Source of the DNA: Jacaranda mimosifolia | Lineage: Eukaryota > Streptophyta > Magnoliopsida > Lamiales > Bignoniaceae | Assembly (NCBI GenBank): GCA_018894105.1 | Contig: CM032128.1 | Location: forward strand, 35,738,799-35,802,798 | Direction of reading: 5' to 3' | Length of the DNA: 64,000 nt | In this document: positions 1-11,035 of the stretch, one piece after another | Layout: every line of letters starts with the position of its first letter | Position numbering within the stretch: position 1 is the first letter of the stretch | The notes under the pieces: generated by a model | Told to the model about the DNA's origin: nothing | The model's database searches: none | What the model saw: the letters and a program-made list of their open reading frames with translations, nothing else | Made by a program: the position numbers and the translations under genes

Positions 1-241
1 AACCAATCACGTCGGCCAATTTTGTTAATGCAATACTAAACAATTTAATTATTTGTTAAGCAGAGCACTATAATGATATTAAATAGATTAAGAACATAAA
101 GAAATGAAGTTAGTTATTAATTAAATAGGTTGACCTTTTACTGTAGCAAACTGGATTAGCGAACTAGTTATTAATTTGTTTCTAGTTCTTCTTGTTAATG
201 TCCTCTCTCTAATCCTCAAGTTGTTTCCTCTCTTTTCAAAG

Positions 242-633
242 GTGTGCTGGGGCTGGACATTTGAGAGATGATATTCTGTATTACAGCAAGGAACTTGAAA
301 AGCTTCCAAATGATAGTGATGAACATCGAGCATACCTTGTGGATATGGGTATTAAGGCTTTAAGGTTGGTTTCATATCCCAGAATAGTAAGAACGTTCAC
401 AGTTTGTTCATAAATGGCACTTTGCAGCAGGACGTTTTGCCCATTTTTCTTTTGTCCTCCCTACTATCAACCTTTGATTGTGCTATATTTATGTGTGCAG
501 GCGATACTTCTTCCTGATTGCGTTTAGATCCTATCTCTACAGCACTTCGGCAACTGAGACGAGATTCACTACTTGGATGGATGCGAGGCCTGAACTCGGC
601 CACCTTTGTAATAATCTTAGGATTGATCGGTGA
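242..633 (+). CDS. Paladin-like protein, last two exons (5' part outside window)
   Basis: This is the C-terminal end of a plant Paladin-type protein, a family of large proteins with repeated dual-specificity-phosphatase-like domains. Animal PALD1 is linked to phosphoinositide signalling; the plant role is not established here. Coding exons are 242-364 and 501-633. The 365-500 intron has a GT donor and a TGTGCAG acceptor, and an AG acceptor precedes base 242. The frame reads CAGAGHLRDDILYYSKELEK and, after splicing, YFFLIAFRSYLYSTSATETR, ending NNLRIDR and TGA at 631-633. The Arg codon is split across the intron. Bases 1-241 are the upstream intron. The family call rests on remembered similarity of this conserved C-terminus. 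No phosphatase active site lies in the visible part, so activity cannot be judged. Confidence 0.7.
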
Positions 634-699
634 TTAGATAAAAACAAAAAACGAAAAATGTAGAACCAACATAATGTACAGTTGCCAATCTCCCGCTTT

Positions 700-705
700 A
701 ATAAA
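700..705 (+). terminator. Candidate polyadenylation signal of the Paladin-like gene
   Basis: A perfect AATAAA lies 67 bp after the stop codon in an AT-rich 3' flank. The position suits a plant near-upstream element. There is no transcript evidence. Confidence 0.4.
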
Positions 706-799
706 ATAATGAATGATCGAGAATGGACAATGCATATAATCAAATTAAATATTAAATGGTCCAACATGACCTGCCATAGTATAGGAGATTGTATGTAAC

Positions 800-1630
800 C
801 ATCTAACTTGGCATGATTCCAATCTGGAATCAGGGTGTGGAAGCTTAATTATTGATGTTACTCTCGTTTTTTTGATAGAAATATTTTGGGGAATTCATTT
901 CTAAATGTATAATTATGTGGGGAATGAAAATATATTTGGATTAGATGTTGGAAATAATTAATGTGATATATTTTTTAAAATAATGTGTTCTGATAAACCA
1001 TTTATTGACAGATATTTTTCATATAATGTTTTATCTGGTTGATATGATTAAAATAGTGTTATATATAATTATATTATGATAATGACTGAAATATATATAA
1101 GTTAAACTAATGGTTAGATAATATCTCTCTCTGTATATATGTTTATCTATTTTTGAATGATACATAAATTATATATAAATTGTTATATTAATTAAAATTT
1201 ATATAAATATGAGAAAAGTGATTTTGGGGAAGGAAAAATATTTTGAAAACGTTTTTGGTGGAAAAAAATGTGAATGAAAGATCCCACTGAATTGAATTGG
1301 GTACTCTAAGGCATAATCGGGGAATACTGATTTAATGTGTGTTTTGACTTTTGAGGGATAAAAAATTTCTTCTTGAAATTCAATAATCAAATGTTTTGGA
1401 AAGATGAATGTGCATGTTTTTCTGAAGTCAAAGCATCAATGCTATATTTGATCCTCGGGACTAGTAAAGGAAAATTAAAATTATTCAACAATCAATAAAA
1501 GAGAAGGGTGAATTAGGCTCAGACCTCTTTTAAGTATATTAAAATAATTATATAATATTAAATAATAAATATATTTAAAATAATTAATTAAATTTGTCAA
1601 TAGATTATAGAATAAATAAATATATAATTA
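800..1630. other. AT-rich intergenic DNA, no gene seen
   Basis: AT-rich sequence with many short TA runs. The only reading frames are short and show no recognisable protein, and no RNA gene was seen. Confidence 0.5.
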
Positions 1631-1650
1631 GAGAGAGAAAGAGAGAGAGA
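1631..1650. repeat. GA microsatellite
   Basis: A short purine run of GA units with one interruption. It directly precedes the GC-rich island at about 1655. Confidence 0.8.
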
Positions 1651-1654
1651 ATCT

Positions 1655-1870
1655 CCTACTACTACAGCACCAACTCACCCCCCTCCTCCCACCCACCCCA
1701 ACCAAAATAGCCGGCCGCCTGCTTAAGTGGCTAGGCCATGGCAGGTGACCAGCTGCTGGCCTGGCCATGACAATGGGCGACCAGTCGCTGACCACGGCCG
1801 GGCGACATACCGGGATTTGGAGTAGGGGTGGGGGTGGAGGTGAGGGGAGGGATGGAGGTGGTGTATTATA
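1655..1870. repeat. GC-rich island with C-rich left end and G-rich right end
   Basis: About 215 bp of GC-rich DNA sits inside very AT-rich sequence. The left end is C-rich (CCCCCCTCCTCCCACCCACC). The right end is G-rich (GGGGTGGGGGTGGAGGTGAG). The two ends can therefore pair as an imperfect inverted repeat. The middle repeats GACCAGCTGCTGG- and GACCAGTCGCTG-like words and contains CCATGG. A TA microsatellite follows. The layout matches the island at 2740-2985. It may be a small non-autonomous element, but no target-site duplication was recognised. Confidence 0.4.
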
Positions 1871-1930
1871 TATATAAATATATATATGTATTTATTGTGC
1901 ATATATATTTAGTGTATATATATATGTACT
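1866..1930. repeat. TA-rich microsatellite tract
   Basis: Alternating TA runs with occasional G or C follow directly on the GC-rich island. Confidence 0.6.
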
Positions 1931-2254
1931 TATGATTTATTCTTTATAATATATTTACATATATATGCACCATTACATTATGTGAAGTAGATTTAAATTT
2001 TTATTTTTTTATTTTGCTTCTTATATAATAAATGAATTTAGTTAAATTATTAATTTGATTCATTCCTAAAATTATTAAAGTTTATTGTATGAGATAATAT
2101 ATCAAATAAAATTATTAAAGTTACATTTAAATTTTAAAAAAAATTAAGGTGAAAAAAATATATCAAATAAATCATTACAAACTCATATTTATTATCAAGC
2201 AAGTGCAAGAGTATTTATGTCTTTTGATATTTCTATCAATTTTTATTATTATTT

Positions 2255-2720
2255 TTTTTGTAATTTTTTAACGACAGGGCATTTTTATCTTTTCACATTT
2301 TTTGTCAACATTACATTTAAGTTTCAAAATAACGATGATTTTTTTATAATCCAATCAAATTTCAAGAGATTTGGATGTAATTTAACTTTATTTTTAGGGC
2401 AAATTATGATTACTACCCCTGTGAGATATGGCATAATTATGAAAGGTCTTCATATTTTTTAAAATTACAAAAATCACCCTGAGGTTTGTTACCGTCTAAC
2501 AAATTGACTCAGCCCATAGTTGCCATTACGATTTTTGTAAAATGCCGTTAAAAATGACATGTGAAATTTCAAAATTACCCTTCAACTTAAAATCTCAATT
2601 TTGACCAAGCCTAACCCTAATTTGCAGATGAAAATACCCTTGAGGAATGTATCGTCATATTTTGAATTTATATAATGATTAAATAGTAATATTACTATAC
2701 TATAAGGGGTTAATTATAAG
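2255..2720. repeat. Dispersed-repeat-like sequence, copy 1
   Basis: This block has the word CATTTTTATCTTTTCACATT and then short segments such as AAATTACAAAAATCACCCTG, which read like a decayed dispersed plant repeat. A diverged relative of its left part, in the same orientation, lies at about 3595-3770. No coding capacity or termini were recognised. The repeat call is inference from pattern and the second copy. Confidence 0.35.
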
Positions 2721-2739
2721 AAAATTATAAGGATTTATA

Positions 2740-2985
2740 TATGTATATATATATATATGCATACACACACACACACCACCTCCTCCCTCCCCCAGCCAAA
2801 TCTAGCCCTACCAGCAGCCGATCGCCATGGAGCTGCTACTACCTAGCCGCCATGGCAGTAGCAACGTGGTGCGTCCACCTGGCTGCCGTGGGAGCAACTA
2901 CCGGTCATGGAACAGAAGAAGAGTTGTTGGGGGGGGGGGGGGGGGGGGGGGGGGAGGGGGGCGGGCGGCGGGAAGGGATTTGTAT
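2740..2985. repeat. GC-rich island with a 26-base G homopolymer
   Basis: It begins with a TA/CA microsatellite (to about 2775), then a C-rich stretch, then GC-rich sequence with two CCATGG sites. It ends in a run of 26 G (2929-2954) followed by GAGGGGGGCGGGCGGCGGG-like sequence. C-rich left and G-rich right ends repeat the layout of the 1655-1870 island. The 90-residue reading frame across it is a low-complexity by-product. Confidence 0.5.
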
Positions 2986-3560
2986 TTTTTTAATTAATAA
3001 ATTATTTAGTTAATATATATATACATACATTTTTTACTTATTTATTTCTAATTAATATAGTTTTTAATTTTTTATTTATTATTTTGATAAATAATTCAAT
3101 TATTTTAAATATATTTATCATAGATATGATATTATTTTGATAAATATTTAATTAAGTGTAAAAAAAATTTATCTTTTTTAATTACTAAAAGTTTAGTTAA
3201 AATACATATATTTAAATTTCTTGCTTATTTATTATTATTTTTTATTTTACTGTGTTTTTAGTTAATTAATAAATTTAACTAAATTTTATTAATTATTTTA
3301 GATATATTTATTATTTAAATAAATAATTTAATTATTTTAAATATCTTTATTTTAGATATAATTATTATTTTAATATATATTTTAATTATATTTAACTAAA
3401 TTATTATAGATATGCTTATTAGTTTAATATTATTTAATATATAACTCAATTAATAAATATTATTTCTAATTTAATATTATCAAATAAATTTAATTATAGA
3501 AATATATTATTTTATATTTATACTACTCAATATAATTCAAAATTTCAAGAAGCCATAATA
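2986..3560. other. Extremely AT-rich intergenic DNA
   Basis: About 570 bp made almost wholly of A and T, with repeated TTTAATTA, AATTATTTTAAATAT and ATATTTATTAT words. No gene or RNA was seen. Confidence 0.5.
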
Positions 3561-3594
3561 TATAGAGGGACAAGGACATTCTGTTGCCATTTTC

Positions 3595-3770
3595 ATCAAT
3601 TTTCTGCCCATTCTATTTTTTTAATAGTTTTGTTGTTTGGACATTTTTGTCTTTTCACATTTTTCATCTACCTTACAAATAGATTTGTCGATTTAGGGTT
3701 TTTTTTGTAACTTTTAAAAAAATAATGATCTTTTCGTAATTACACCAAAGTTCATGGATGGTAGCCTTAA
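3595..3770. repeat. Dispersed-repeat-like sequence, copy 2
   Basis: It shares ACATTTTTGTCTTTTCACAT and the following TTTCATCTACCTTACA-type sequence with the block beginning at about 2265, in direct orientation and diverged. Bases from here to about 4240 hold nothing else that I recognise. Confidence 0.35.
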
Positions 3771-4253
3771 TTCCCACATATTTTTAATCAAATTAACCCA
3801 CAAAAGAGTTGTTATTAATAGTTGTTATTAAAGGATAGCTTTGAGATGAGTGCATGATTAATCCTAACATTTCCAAAACTCCAGCTCATCTAATGATTTC
3901 TTACTGCAAATCTTCTCCCAATACACAAGAAGAATTTTCTAATATTTTCAGCCTCCATCCGCCACTCTCAAATAAAGCTTCTAGTATATCAATTTATCAC
4001 CAATAGACTTGGGAAAGGCATTGGGAAAATGGCATAAACAGAAATGACCAAATGGCATCCTGACACTGTTTTTTGTAGTTTCTCAACAAGTAAACAAAAT
4101 AATATTATGTTGCAACTAAGTTTGCTTAATCACCCAAATTCATGTACTATCTTTAGGAGGACTACTTTTAGCATTTCTTCTAGGAGTAAGAGTGTACATG
4201 CGGAAATATAAGGTATTATATATTTAATTATTTATGAACTGACAGTGGAAGTA

Positions 4254-4278
4254 GACGTGGGGATGTAGCTGACGTGGC
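4254..4278 (+). promoter_or_regulatory. Two ACGT-core (G-box/ABRE-like) sites
   Basis: GACGTGG at 4254-4260 and GACGTGGC at 4271-4278 lie about 90-110 bp upstream of the TATA box of the next gene. ACGTGGC cores are typical binding sites for plant bZIP/bHLH factors in light- or ABA-responsive promoters. The functional role is inferred. Confidence 0.4.
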
Positions 4279-4364
4279 GGGAGATGGGCGAGATCCGCGC
4301 GAGTATGCCGTGCGCGAGAACGTGCAAGTATGAGGTGGAGACATGGCTTGCCACATCGGAATGG

Positions 4365-4372
4365 CTATATAA
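4365..4372 (+). promoter_or_regulatory. TATA box of the 4517 gene
   Basis: CTATATAA sits in a locally GC-richer promoter, 145 bp before the start codon. That predicts a transcription start near 4395-4400 and a 5' UTR of about 120 bp. Confidence 0.55.
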
Positions 4373-4516
4373 CCACCAACTTACAATCGCAAACGCCCCC
4401 ATCCTGATTTAGTTAGCTAGTGGAACAAAATAAGAAAAAGGGCAGCAAGAAAAATTCTCGGGTCTCTGTCTGTCGCCAGTCAATTCATCAGGGCAGGCGG
4501 GAAGGGGCAGTGTGCG

Positions 4517-5630
4517 ATGACATCTTTGAAGCCCGTCCGTTGGAGTTATAGTTATGCTGGTCGAGGTAAAATTTGCTGTCCACTACGAAAACATGGAGGC
4601 CTCACTTGGTTTGCAGCGAATTACTCTTCGCGCAAATCCATACCATTCAACAATATTTTGTACAGGAAATACTTTCTAAATTCGAGCCCGTCATTTATGG
4701 ATTGTATTAGCCCAATCAATGTGTCCACAAAAGCATCCCTGTTTCATCATATGGGGGATCTTGATTCCACTTCCCAATTATACCGGACGAATACTCACCA
4801 CCATATTCACCCATTTCCTAAGGAAGAAGAGTGGATGAAGGAGGAGAAAGAGGAGGAGGAGGAAGAAATTAATTCTCAAGAACTCGATCAGTGGGTCAGA
4901 GATTCTGCTGTTGAGGTGACTACTTGTTTTTCTCCTACGCCTTTTGAATTGAATACTATATTCCAATATTTTCCATATTCCACAGGCACGACCACGAAAG
5001 ACAACGTAATTAATATCACTTTCTCCGGTTCTCGTACACTCATCATTTTGTTCACCACGCCACAAAAGAAAATTTTTTTCCCCCCCTCCTCTTTTCCTCC
5101 TCTTTTCTCTGTGTCTAGGTTGACTGTTTGACTGGCCTAACCTTGTCCATGCGCCTCTGTGTTTGTAGATTGTGAACAATCTTGGTGAAGCCCCGTTTCT
5201 TGTCCAGATCTACTGTAATGATAATGGTACTAATAGAGGCGGAGCTACACCAAACACGAGGGTTAGAGTGGTTAAAGAAAAGGCTACAGCGGATAACTGG
5301 CCCATGATTGAAGGAAGATGGAAAGGAGGAAACGGTACCCCGAATGGTGTTATCTTGGTGGAAGAACTTAAGACTTCACTAGTTAAAGCCAAAAACAGCG
5401 ACCAAATGGTGAAAATTTTGGGTTTGAATAATCAATCATGCTCCTCAACAAAATTGTGGGGTATACTCATCCAAGGAAAAGGGAAAAGTTGTACAGCTTG
5501 CTACCTCCTTAAGACTAGTCAAGTTCAGTGTGTGGCAGGAATATGCACGCATTTTTGTTTGTTAAGGGTTGAGTGTTTTGTAGAACTTGCAGATATTCAA
5601 CTTAAAAACTTGTGGTTGCAGATGGGTTAA
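4517..5630 (+). CDS. Conserved plant protein, DUF7804-like, probably plastid-targeted
   Basis: Two coding exons, 4517-4915 and 5169-5630, give 286 residues. The donor falls after GAG (GAG|GTGACT) and the acceptor is TTTGTAG, both phase 0. Residues 1 to about 45 are rich in Ser, Arg and Lys with few acids, as in a plastid transit peptide. A Glu/Lys-rich stretch lies at about 96-120. The conserved part begins at WVRDSAVE, crosses the intron into IVNNLGEAPFLVQIYC, and holds NWPMIEGRW and TPNGVILVEEL. A Cys-rich C-terminus follows (SCTACYLLKT, CTHFCLLR). I recall this layout from plant proteins in DUF7804; the match was not searched and the function is unknown. The ATG is the first after the TATA box. 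The gene converges with TLS1. The Cys pattern could bind metal or a redox partner, but that is inference. Confidence 0.65.
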
Positions 5631-6005
5631 TTTTCTTCAACTGGACCATTTTTTGTGGACTCTGTAATATTGATGTTGGATGAAATACAGCCTCTTGAAT
5701 AGTGTATGAATTTTTAAAATCTGTGTCAAGAGTTTGAAGGGGCTAGATACGCTTAAAACCTTGATCATTGGCAGCTGGTAATATGCAAAACCCCCAAATC
5801 CTAGTTTTTTATTGCTCATTGCCATTGCTATTTCCATGACAGTTGATTCAATATTGACAAATCCTTGTATTCATTCACCAAGCGATATATTAGATGTTTA
5901 ATGCACATGATTCAAGTTGAATTGTTGAGCTAACTAATTAAGATATTAGATTGTTCACCAATAAGTCTGGCAGTTGAAGGCCTTCGTTCGAAGAACGAAT
6001 CGGTG
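5631..6005. other. 3' flank of the DUF7804-like gene and intergenic DNA
   Basis: No reading frame of interest. The first part is probably 3' UTR. No perfect AATAAA was found close to the stop codon. Confidence 0.4.
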
Positions 6006-6060
6006 GATTGAAGATTGAAAGCTTGAAGACTCACCGATTGAAGAATGAAGGCTTGAAGAC
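6006..6060 (+). repeat. 25-bp tandem repeat, two copies
   Basis: GATTGAAGATTGAAAGCTTG begins a 25-bp unit at 6006. It recurs at 6036 with two differences, a 30-bp period. Confidence 0.7.
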
Positions 6061-6135
6061 AAAGAGCTACCAGAAGCATTGCCATTCATTACTGTTGAAC
6101 CGGGCATCATGCATCATTGATCCAATTATTTTAAT

Positions 6136-6138
<3 letters not shown>

Positions 6139-6172
<34 letters not shown>
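6139..6172. repeat. GA microsatellite, 17 units
   Basis: A perfect (GA)17 run lies between the convergent genes. It should be highly variable in length. The region from 6173 to 6756 holds only the likely 3' UTR of TLS1 and unremarkable sequence. Confidence 0.9.
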
Positions 6173-6175
<3 letters not shown>

Positions 6176-6756
6176 GTATGGCTTTTCCGTTGGTTGGCTT
6201 CTCCAAAGAGGTCAGCTTGGCATTATTGAGGTCCGTTGGTTGTTTCTTCTGTGTGATCCCATTTATTGAATAGACTCCCCTGAGAACGCCTGAGAACTGT
6301 AGTTACTTAACCAAGTTACTTGTCAATAATCGGAAGCCATGCTATCAGAAAATGTTTCAAGTGGGTAGTTTGGTTGCTCCAGTAATTATCAGCCTGAGTT
6401 TATGAGAAGATATCACGGTCTCTTAAAATTTGTGTCGCATTGCACCCAATGCCATCTAGAAACTACCCAGCAGAAAGTCTCTTCCCCCAAAAGAAAGCAA
6501 TAAATCAAGTGAATAAGGTCTGAGTTTGTTGAGAACTAAAGCTACCATGACATTCAAAATATATTGTCTGACTTTGGAGGGAGAACTGGTGAACGAAAAA
6601 ATAAAAAGGGCTCGGGTGCAACCTTACGTTGGCTACTTTTTCTATTCTACTGTTAAACCAAAACAAGAATGAAAATATGAAATGAAAAAAGTACAATCCA
6701 CAATAGTGCAGGCCAAGAATGGCCCCCATACAATGCAAAGTCATCAAGTATTTAGG

Positions 6757-9700
6757 CTATCTCCGTATCAGACGCTGTCTTTCTCGTTTCCGGAAGCGCT
6801 CCAGCATGAACTCATCTGTGGCAGCTTGCCTTCGACTTGCAGCATCTGCAACTGAATCAGGATGTCTAGATTCCGGACCATTATCATCTGCACCCTTATC
6901 CTTGTAAAGTTGTGGATGTTCTGAAAACATATAATCGTTGATAGATCACTAATACATCAGTAAAGGATAATGTATCCACAAAAGAGAATTTTTTTAAACC
7001 ATCTTTCTAGCCAACAAAACTAAAGTTGGCATTGTCTCATTGGAGTTATCAATACCTCAGAAATGCACTAAAATCTACAACATCGTCATCCAAATGGAGG
7101 CAGACTATCAGAGTATCGACTTCCAAGTTCGGATGATATTGTTGGAATAAAGCCAGAGGTGCGCATTGACAAATGTTGATTACTGGATTCAAATGCAAAT
7201 TTTATGACTTCACTCATGCAAGATTGTGTTGTCTGACTCGGACAGGACGGTTGTGTCAAAATGTGACGTTTAAAGGGGGGCTTGCATTTTGATCTTCAGA
7301 TATAAATCATTAATGACATGGAGGAGGAAGACAATGCATAATAGCACCATCTGTTTTACATGTGGCATCTTAGAGAAAATGGCCAATAAGGCTGCATTTA
7401 TTTGGCAAGCGTCATAATTTTTGAAAGTTCAATCACTGAGGACAAGACCCTTTCATCGTGAGAAACAACCATCAGAATCCAAATCAGGATTCTAAAACCC
7501 AATTATGAGGTGGCATTCTGATTATCATTGCTAGGCATTGAGCTAAAAAGACGAGGGTAACTATTACCAGAAATATGGCTTTAGGTTTGTGTCTGCATGG
7601 TGAGTGATGTAAAGAAAATTGAAACCACCTTTTCTAAGTTTCTCAGCATAGTCCTTGCCACGTTGGAAAAAGTCGGCACTGAAACTTGAAGGAATGCTGG
7701 ACTCTGCTTTTGCACGACCAACGAGCCTCTTCTCCTGTAAGAGCTTTTTTGCGGCCTCTGTTTCCTCAATGTTTCTTAGCTTATACCTGCGGAGCAGTGA
7801 CAACTATAAGCACACTCAACTTCAACAGCCAATTGATTGAAGAGCAACATCAAGTTCTGTTTTCTTCTCTTTAATAACTTCATCTCTTCTAAAGTAAGAA
7901 AAACATTTTCTAAAATCAAGGTTCCTCTGAGGTTAGTGGCTTCAGAGGTCGTGTTTAAAGCGTACACTAGTTGCTTGAGTAAGAGAAAAATGCATCCCTT
8001 CATCAAATAGGTCAACAATATTCTTGTGTCAGACATTATCAGGCAATTCAGGTATTTCTTCTTCTTTTTGAGAAATCTTATAGGGAGTTTGGTTATGTTT
8101 TTATTTTCAATTTTCATTTTCAACATTTTTAAAATTTGAAAAGTTAGTTAAAGTAAATGAGTTGAAAATATATTTATATTTGGATACTTTGTTGGGAAAG
8201 TAATGATTATATAGGGTTTAGTACGTTGTCGGTGAAAAGAGGTAGTAATAATGAAGAAGAGAGAGAAGATATATAAGTTATTGGGAGAAGATATGTAGGT
8301 TATTGGAAATTGTGTTTTGAGATGAAAATGAGTTGAAATATTGGTAAAAATGATGATAAGTTGTTGATAATTCATTTTCAAATAGTAAAAATAGCTGAAA
8401 ATGAAAATAAAAACATAACCAAACTGACCCTTAGTTTTGAACTTTAACTTTTTCCCAGTTCCATATGTTTCTTTCTATTTCAATCTTGGGGAAATAGAAC
8501 TAACATTTCTCCCAACTGTGCTCTAAACAGCGTAAAAACTGTCTATCGAAATAAATTGCATTGATGATAGCATGGGAAAAAAGACCAACAAAGGGAATCT
8601 CTATTTGTTTTTGTCACCCTCTCTCTTTCTTAGGGAAGAAAATGATATTTTTGAGAAAAAAGGTTGTTCCAATATTCCCCAACTGATTGAAAAGTAAATT
8701 GTATAGCCACAAAATAAACGAGGCATACTCTATGGGAAGCTGAACTTCTGCAATCCCAGTAGTCCACTGAGTAGAGTTTTCTTCTGAGCTTCGCCTCTTC
8801 ACCTGACAATCATAAAAGGGGTAAATTTTAATATAATTCTCACCAATGAGGTTTCTACTTTATAATGCCACAAGGTGGCCAACTTTCAGTTGCCGGTGCA
8901 TGGAAAACAGATGCGCAACTAATACAGCATGAAAATTTGTGATGGTCATAATCTTAAACGCAGAATCAATAGCTTATAATTACTTTTATCATACTTAAAA
9001 TCCAATGCTTCAAAGGAATTGGGAGCCAATAATTTAAGTTGCAGATCTGTAATTGCAAGTATTAAAAAGTTGGTTAATTTTTACCTTCATCACCAACCAA
9101 CACAGACCTTTCCTCTACCGGCCAGCCCATGCCTCCTATACCTATTTTTAAAATCATTATCACTCCACTAATTCCACTCCACAACCAGTCACCACCACTT
9201 CTAATCCAACCCGAGTGCCCTCCACCTGATTTCACTCCTCTAACATGTCACCTCTCACAAGCTACCTCTCATCATCTGCCAGCTACTTCAACCACCACCC
9301 AACCACCCAGAACTTTCCTGTTAATTGACTTCCACTGCTTTCTTCAGCTAACAACCCAACACTACAAAAACAATAAGCCCTTAGTCGAAAATAAGAAACC
9401 TGGAATTACTGCAGTGTTTCAGGTATTCTTTTTACTATTTCTTTTTCGGTATTTGTGATATTAGCTATTTATGACTGAATGCGTTCAAGCTGATCGATGA
9501 ACAACTTATAATATGAAAATATATACAATAAAACATTTTACTTTGACAAGTTGCATCAAAGTCAACTAGTCATGGTTGTGCAGAAGCAAATCACTACCTG
9601 TCAACCTTTCCCTTCAATCTCCACTTATTTCTCATTTCTCATGCTAGTGTCTTGCATAAGAAATCAGCACTTGTATAGAAAATTCATCAAATTCTAGCAC

Positions 9701-10938
9701 AAATTCCTTCAAAGAATATGGAGAAAGAATCAATACTAACTTTGTGGTCATTATTCTAGATGCCATCAAAATTACAATGCCAATTATTTCTCCATACTGC
9801 CTAATCACATGATTTCTCAGGGTAAATGGGGCTTGACACTTAACGACTACTGAATTTTAATATTTGTGGTGGCACTCACAGGATGAAACAGGCATCCATT
9901 TCATTTAGAACAGGATTTGGTGAGGGCAAACATCACAACTCTCTCACTCATAATATGGAACAGATATTGAAGTATCCAAGATCAATTAAGTGCAACTAAA
10001 GCAAGCATTGAAGTTGCTTATAAAGAAATCTTCAAGATACATGCTATAAGGAAAAATTCCAAGTAAATAAAATATGAGCAGCAGGAAGCTATTGTAAGTC
10101 TCAGCAAATAAAGATTGGTTTTCTAATTGAAAGTATATTTAAAATCTTAGAACCTTCCTCTGCTGCAGTTGCCAGTATATGCATAGTGGAGTATATGTGC
10201 TGCGGATGGAAGTCAAAGAAAAACAAAAACAAAATAATACAGTTAGTTAAAATGTACATCACTCACTTTCAGATGCTCTGGAATTTTATACAACTCATCC
10301 TCTGCACGCTTAACATCATTCTCAACTTGATTTTCTACATGAATACCCTTGCCCCTTTTCTTTGCCAACTCTTGTTCCACATACCTCAACCTGTCCATTA
10401 GATATGAGAAAATATAAACAAAAGAATAAACAAATATAAAGTGGCTAAACACATTTGCAACACTGGTTCACGAAACACGAAGATTAAATTCGATAAATAA
10501 GAAAGAACAGAGGAGAGGATAATAGATACATATTGGGGTCCTCGACCATGACAGCAGTTTCTTGAGCAAAGGTGTCCTGCAAAACTAAGTCGTCCTTCTC
10601 AACATCACCTTCACTCTTATCATTAACGTTGCGAGCGAAACCACTCGTGCTGCCATTAGTGGCGCCGCCTCCCGCAGCGGCAGACGGCACCGGGGTTAGT
10701 AGAGCGGGTATTCCGGACTTCTTCTCCCTCTGTCTCTGAAGAAATTTTACTTCCTCTAAGGCCAAAGCCAATCTGATTAAATACTTCTTGTCAGGGACTC
10801 TAGGTATGAACGGAGCAGATACGCAGGGATTGAAACGAATAAAAGATGGGGGGAGGAATAGCACCTTCTTTCGTGGTCCTCGTCTTCGTCTTCGTCTTCG
10901 ACCTCCATCCTTCTCTTCCGAAAATTCTTGGCCTTCAT
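6757..10938 (-). CDS. TLS1: TLS1 / Hep59 / C9orf78 homologue, spliceosome-associated protein
   Basis: Six minus-strand coding exons: 10938-10865, 10772-10530, 10390-10267, 8802-8729, 7786-7629 and 6920-6757. All introns are GT-AG and the phases agree, giving 837 bp or 278 residues. Residues 1-24 are basic then acidic (NFRKRRMEVEDEDEDEDHER). Next comes LALALEEVKFLQRQREKK and an Ala/Gly-rich linker. The conserved Hep59 region starts at about residue 90 (DTFAQETAVMVEDPNM) and continues with YVEQELAKKRGKG, RAEDELYKIPEHLK, STQWTTGIAEVQLPIEY and RNIEETEAAKKLL. The tail is basic (ERFRKRERQRLIRR). Fission yeast Tls1 and human C9orf78 bind the Brr2 helicase and tune splice-site choice, so a nuclear splicing role is expected. 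An in-frame ATG at 10983 would add 15 residues; I chose 10938 because family members start just before the NFRKR-like segment. The exons look intact. Confidence 0.88.
8081..8430. mobile_element. Tourist-like (PIF/Harbinger) MITE in intron 4 of TLS1
   Basis: The ends form terminal inverted repeats of about 35 bp. The left end reads AGTTTGGTTATGTTTTTATT from 8086; the right end reads AATAAAAACATAACCAAACT. TTA flanks both sides (8078-8080 and 8431-8433), matching the 3-bp target duplication of PIF/Harbinger elements. The 350-bp length and AT-rich, non-coding interior fit a MITE. The superfamily call rests on the TTA duplication. Confidence 0.7.
8803..10266 (-). other. Large third intron of TLS1
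   Basis: A 1464-bp intron with donor GTGAGT and acceptor TGTCAG. A pyrimidine-rich plus-strand stretch at about 9070-9330 leaves a 109-residue Pro/Thr-rich frame with no recognisable domain. No other element was identified. Confidence 0.6.
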
Positions 10939-11035
10939 CCTCAGGGTTATGCCTATACCTTCAATCCGAAGCCGGGATGCCACTTTCCGGTCCTTGCCAG
11001 TCTGTTGATTTGCCCTATGTTCATAATTTACTCCT

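Noticed and set aside
2741..3013. 90-residue frame across the G homopolymer
   Set aside because: Made of microsatellite and homopolymer translation. No homology or gene structure.
9129..9458. 109-residue Pro/Thr-rich frame inside TLS1 intron 3
   Set aside because: No recognisable domain, pyrimidine-biased composition, and antisense to a well-supported intron.
10777..10983. 68-residue minus-strand frame as a complete small gene
   Set aside because: It is exon 1 of TLS1 read through its first intron. Splicing at 10865/10772 gives the conserved protein.
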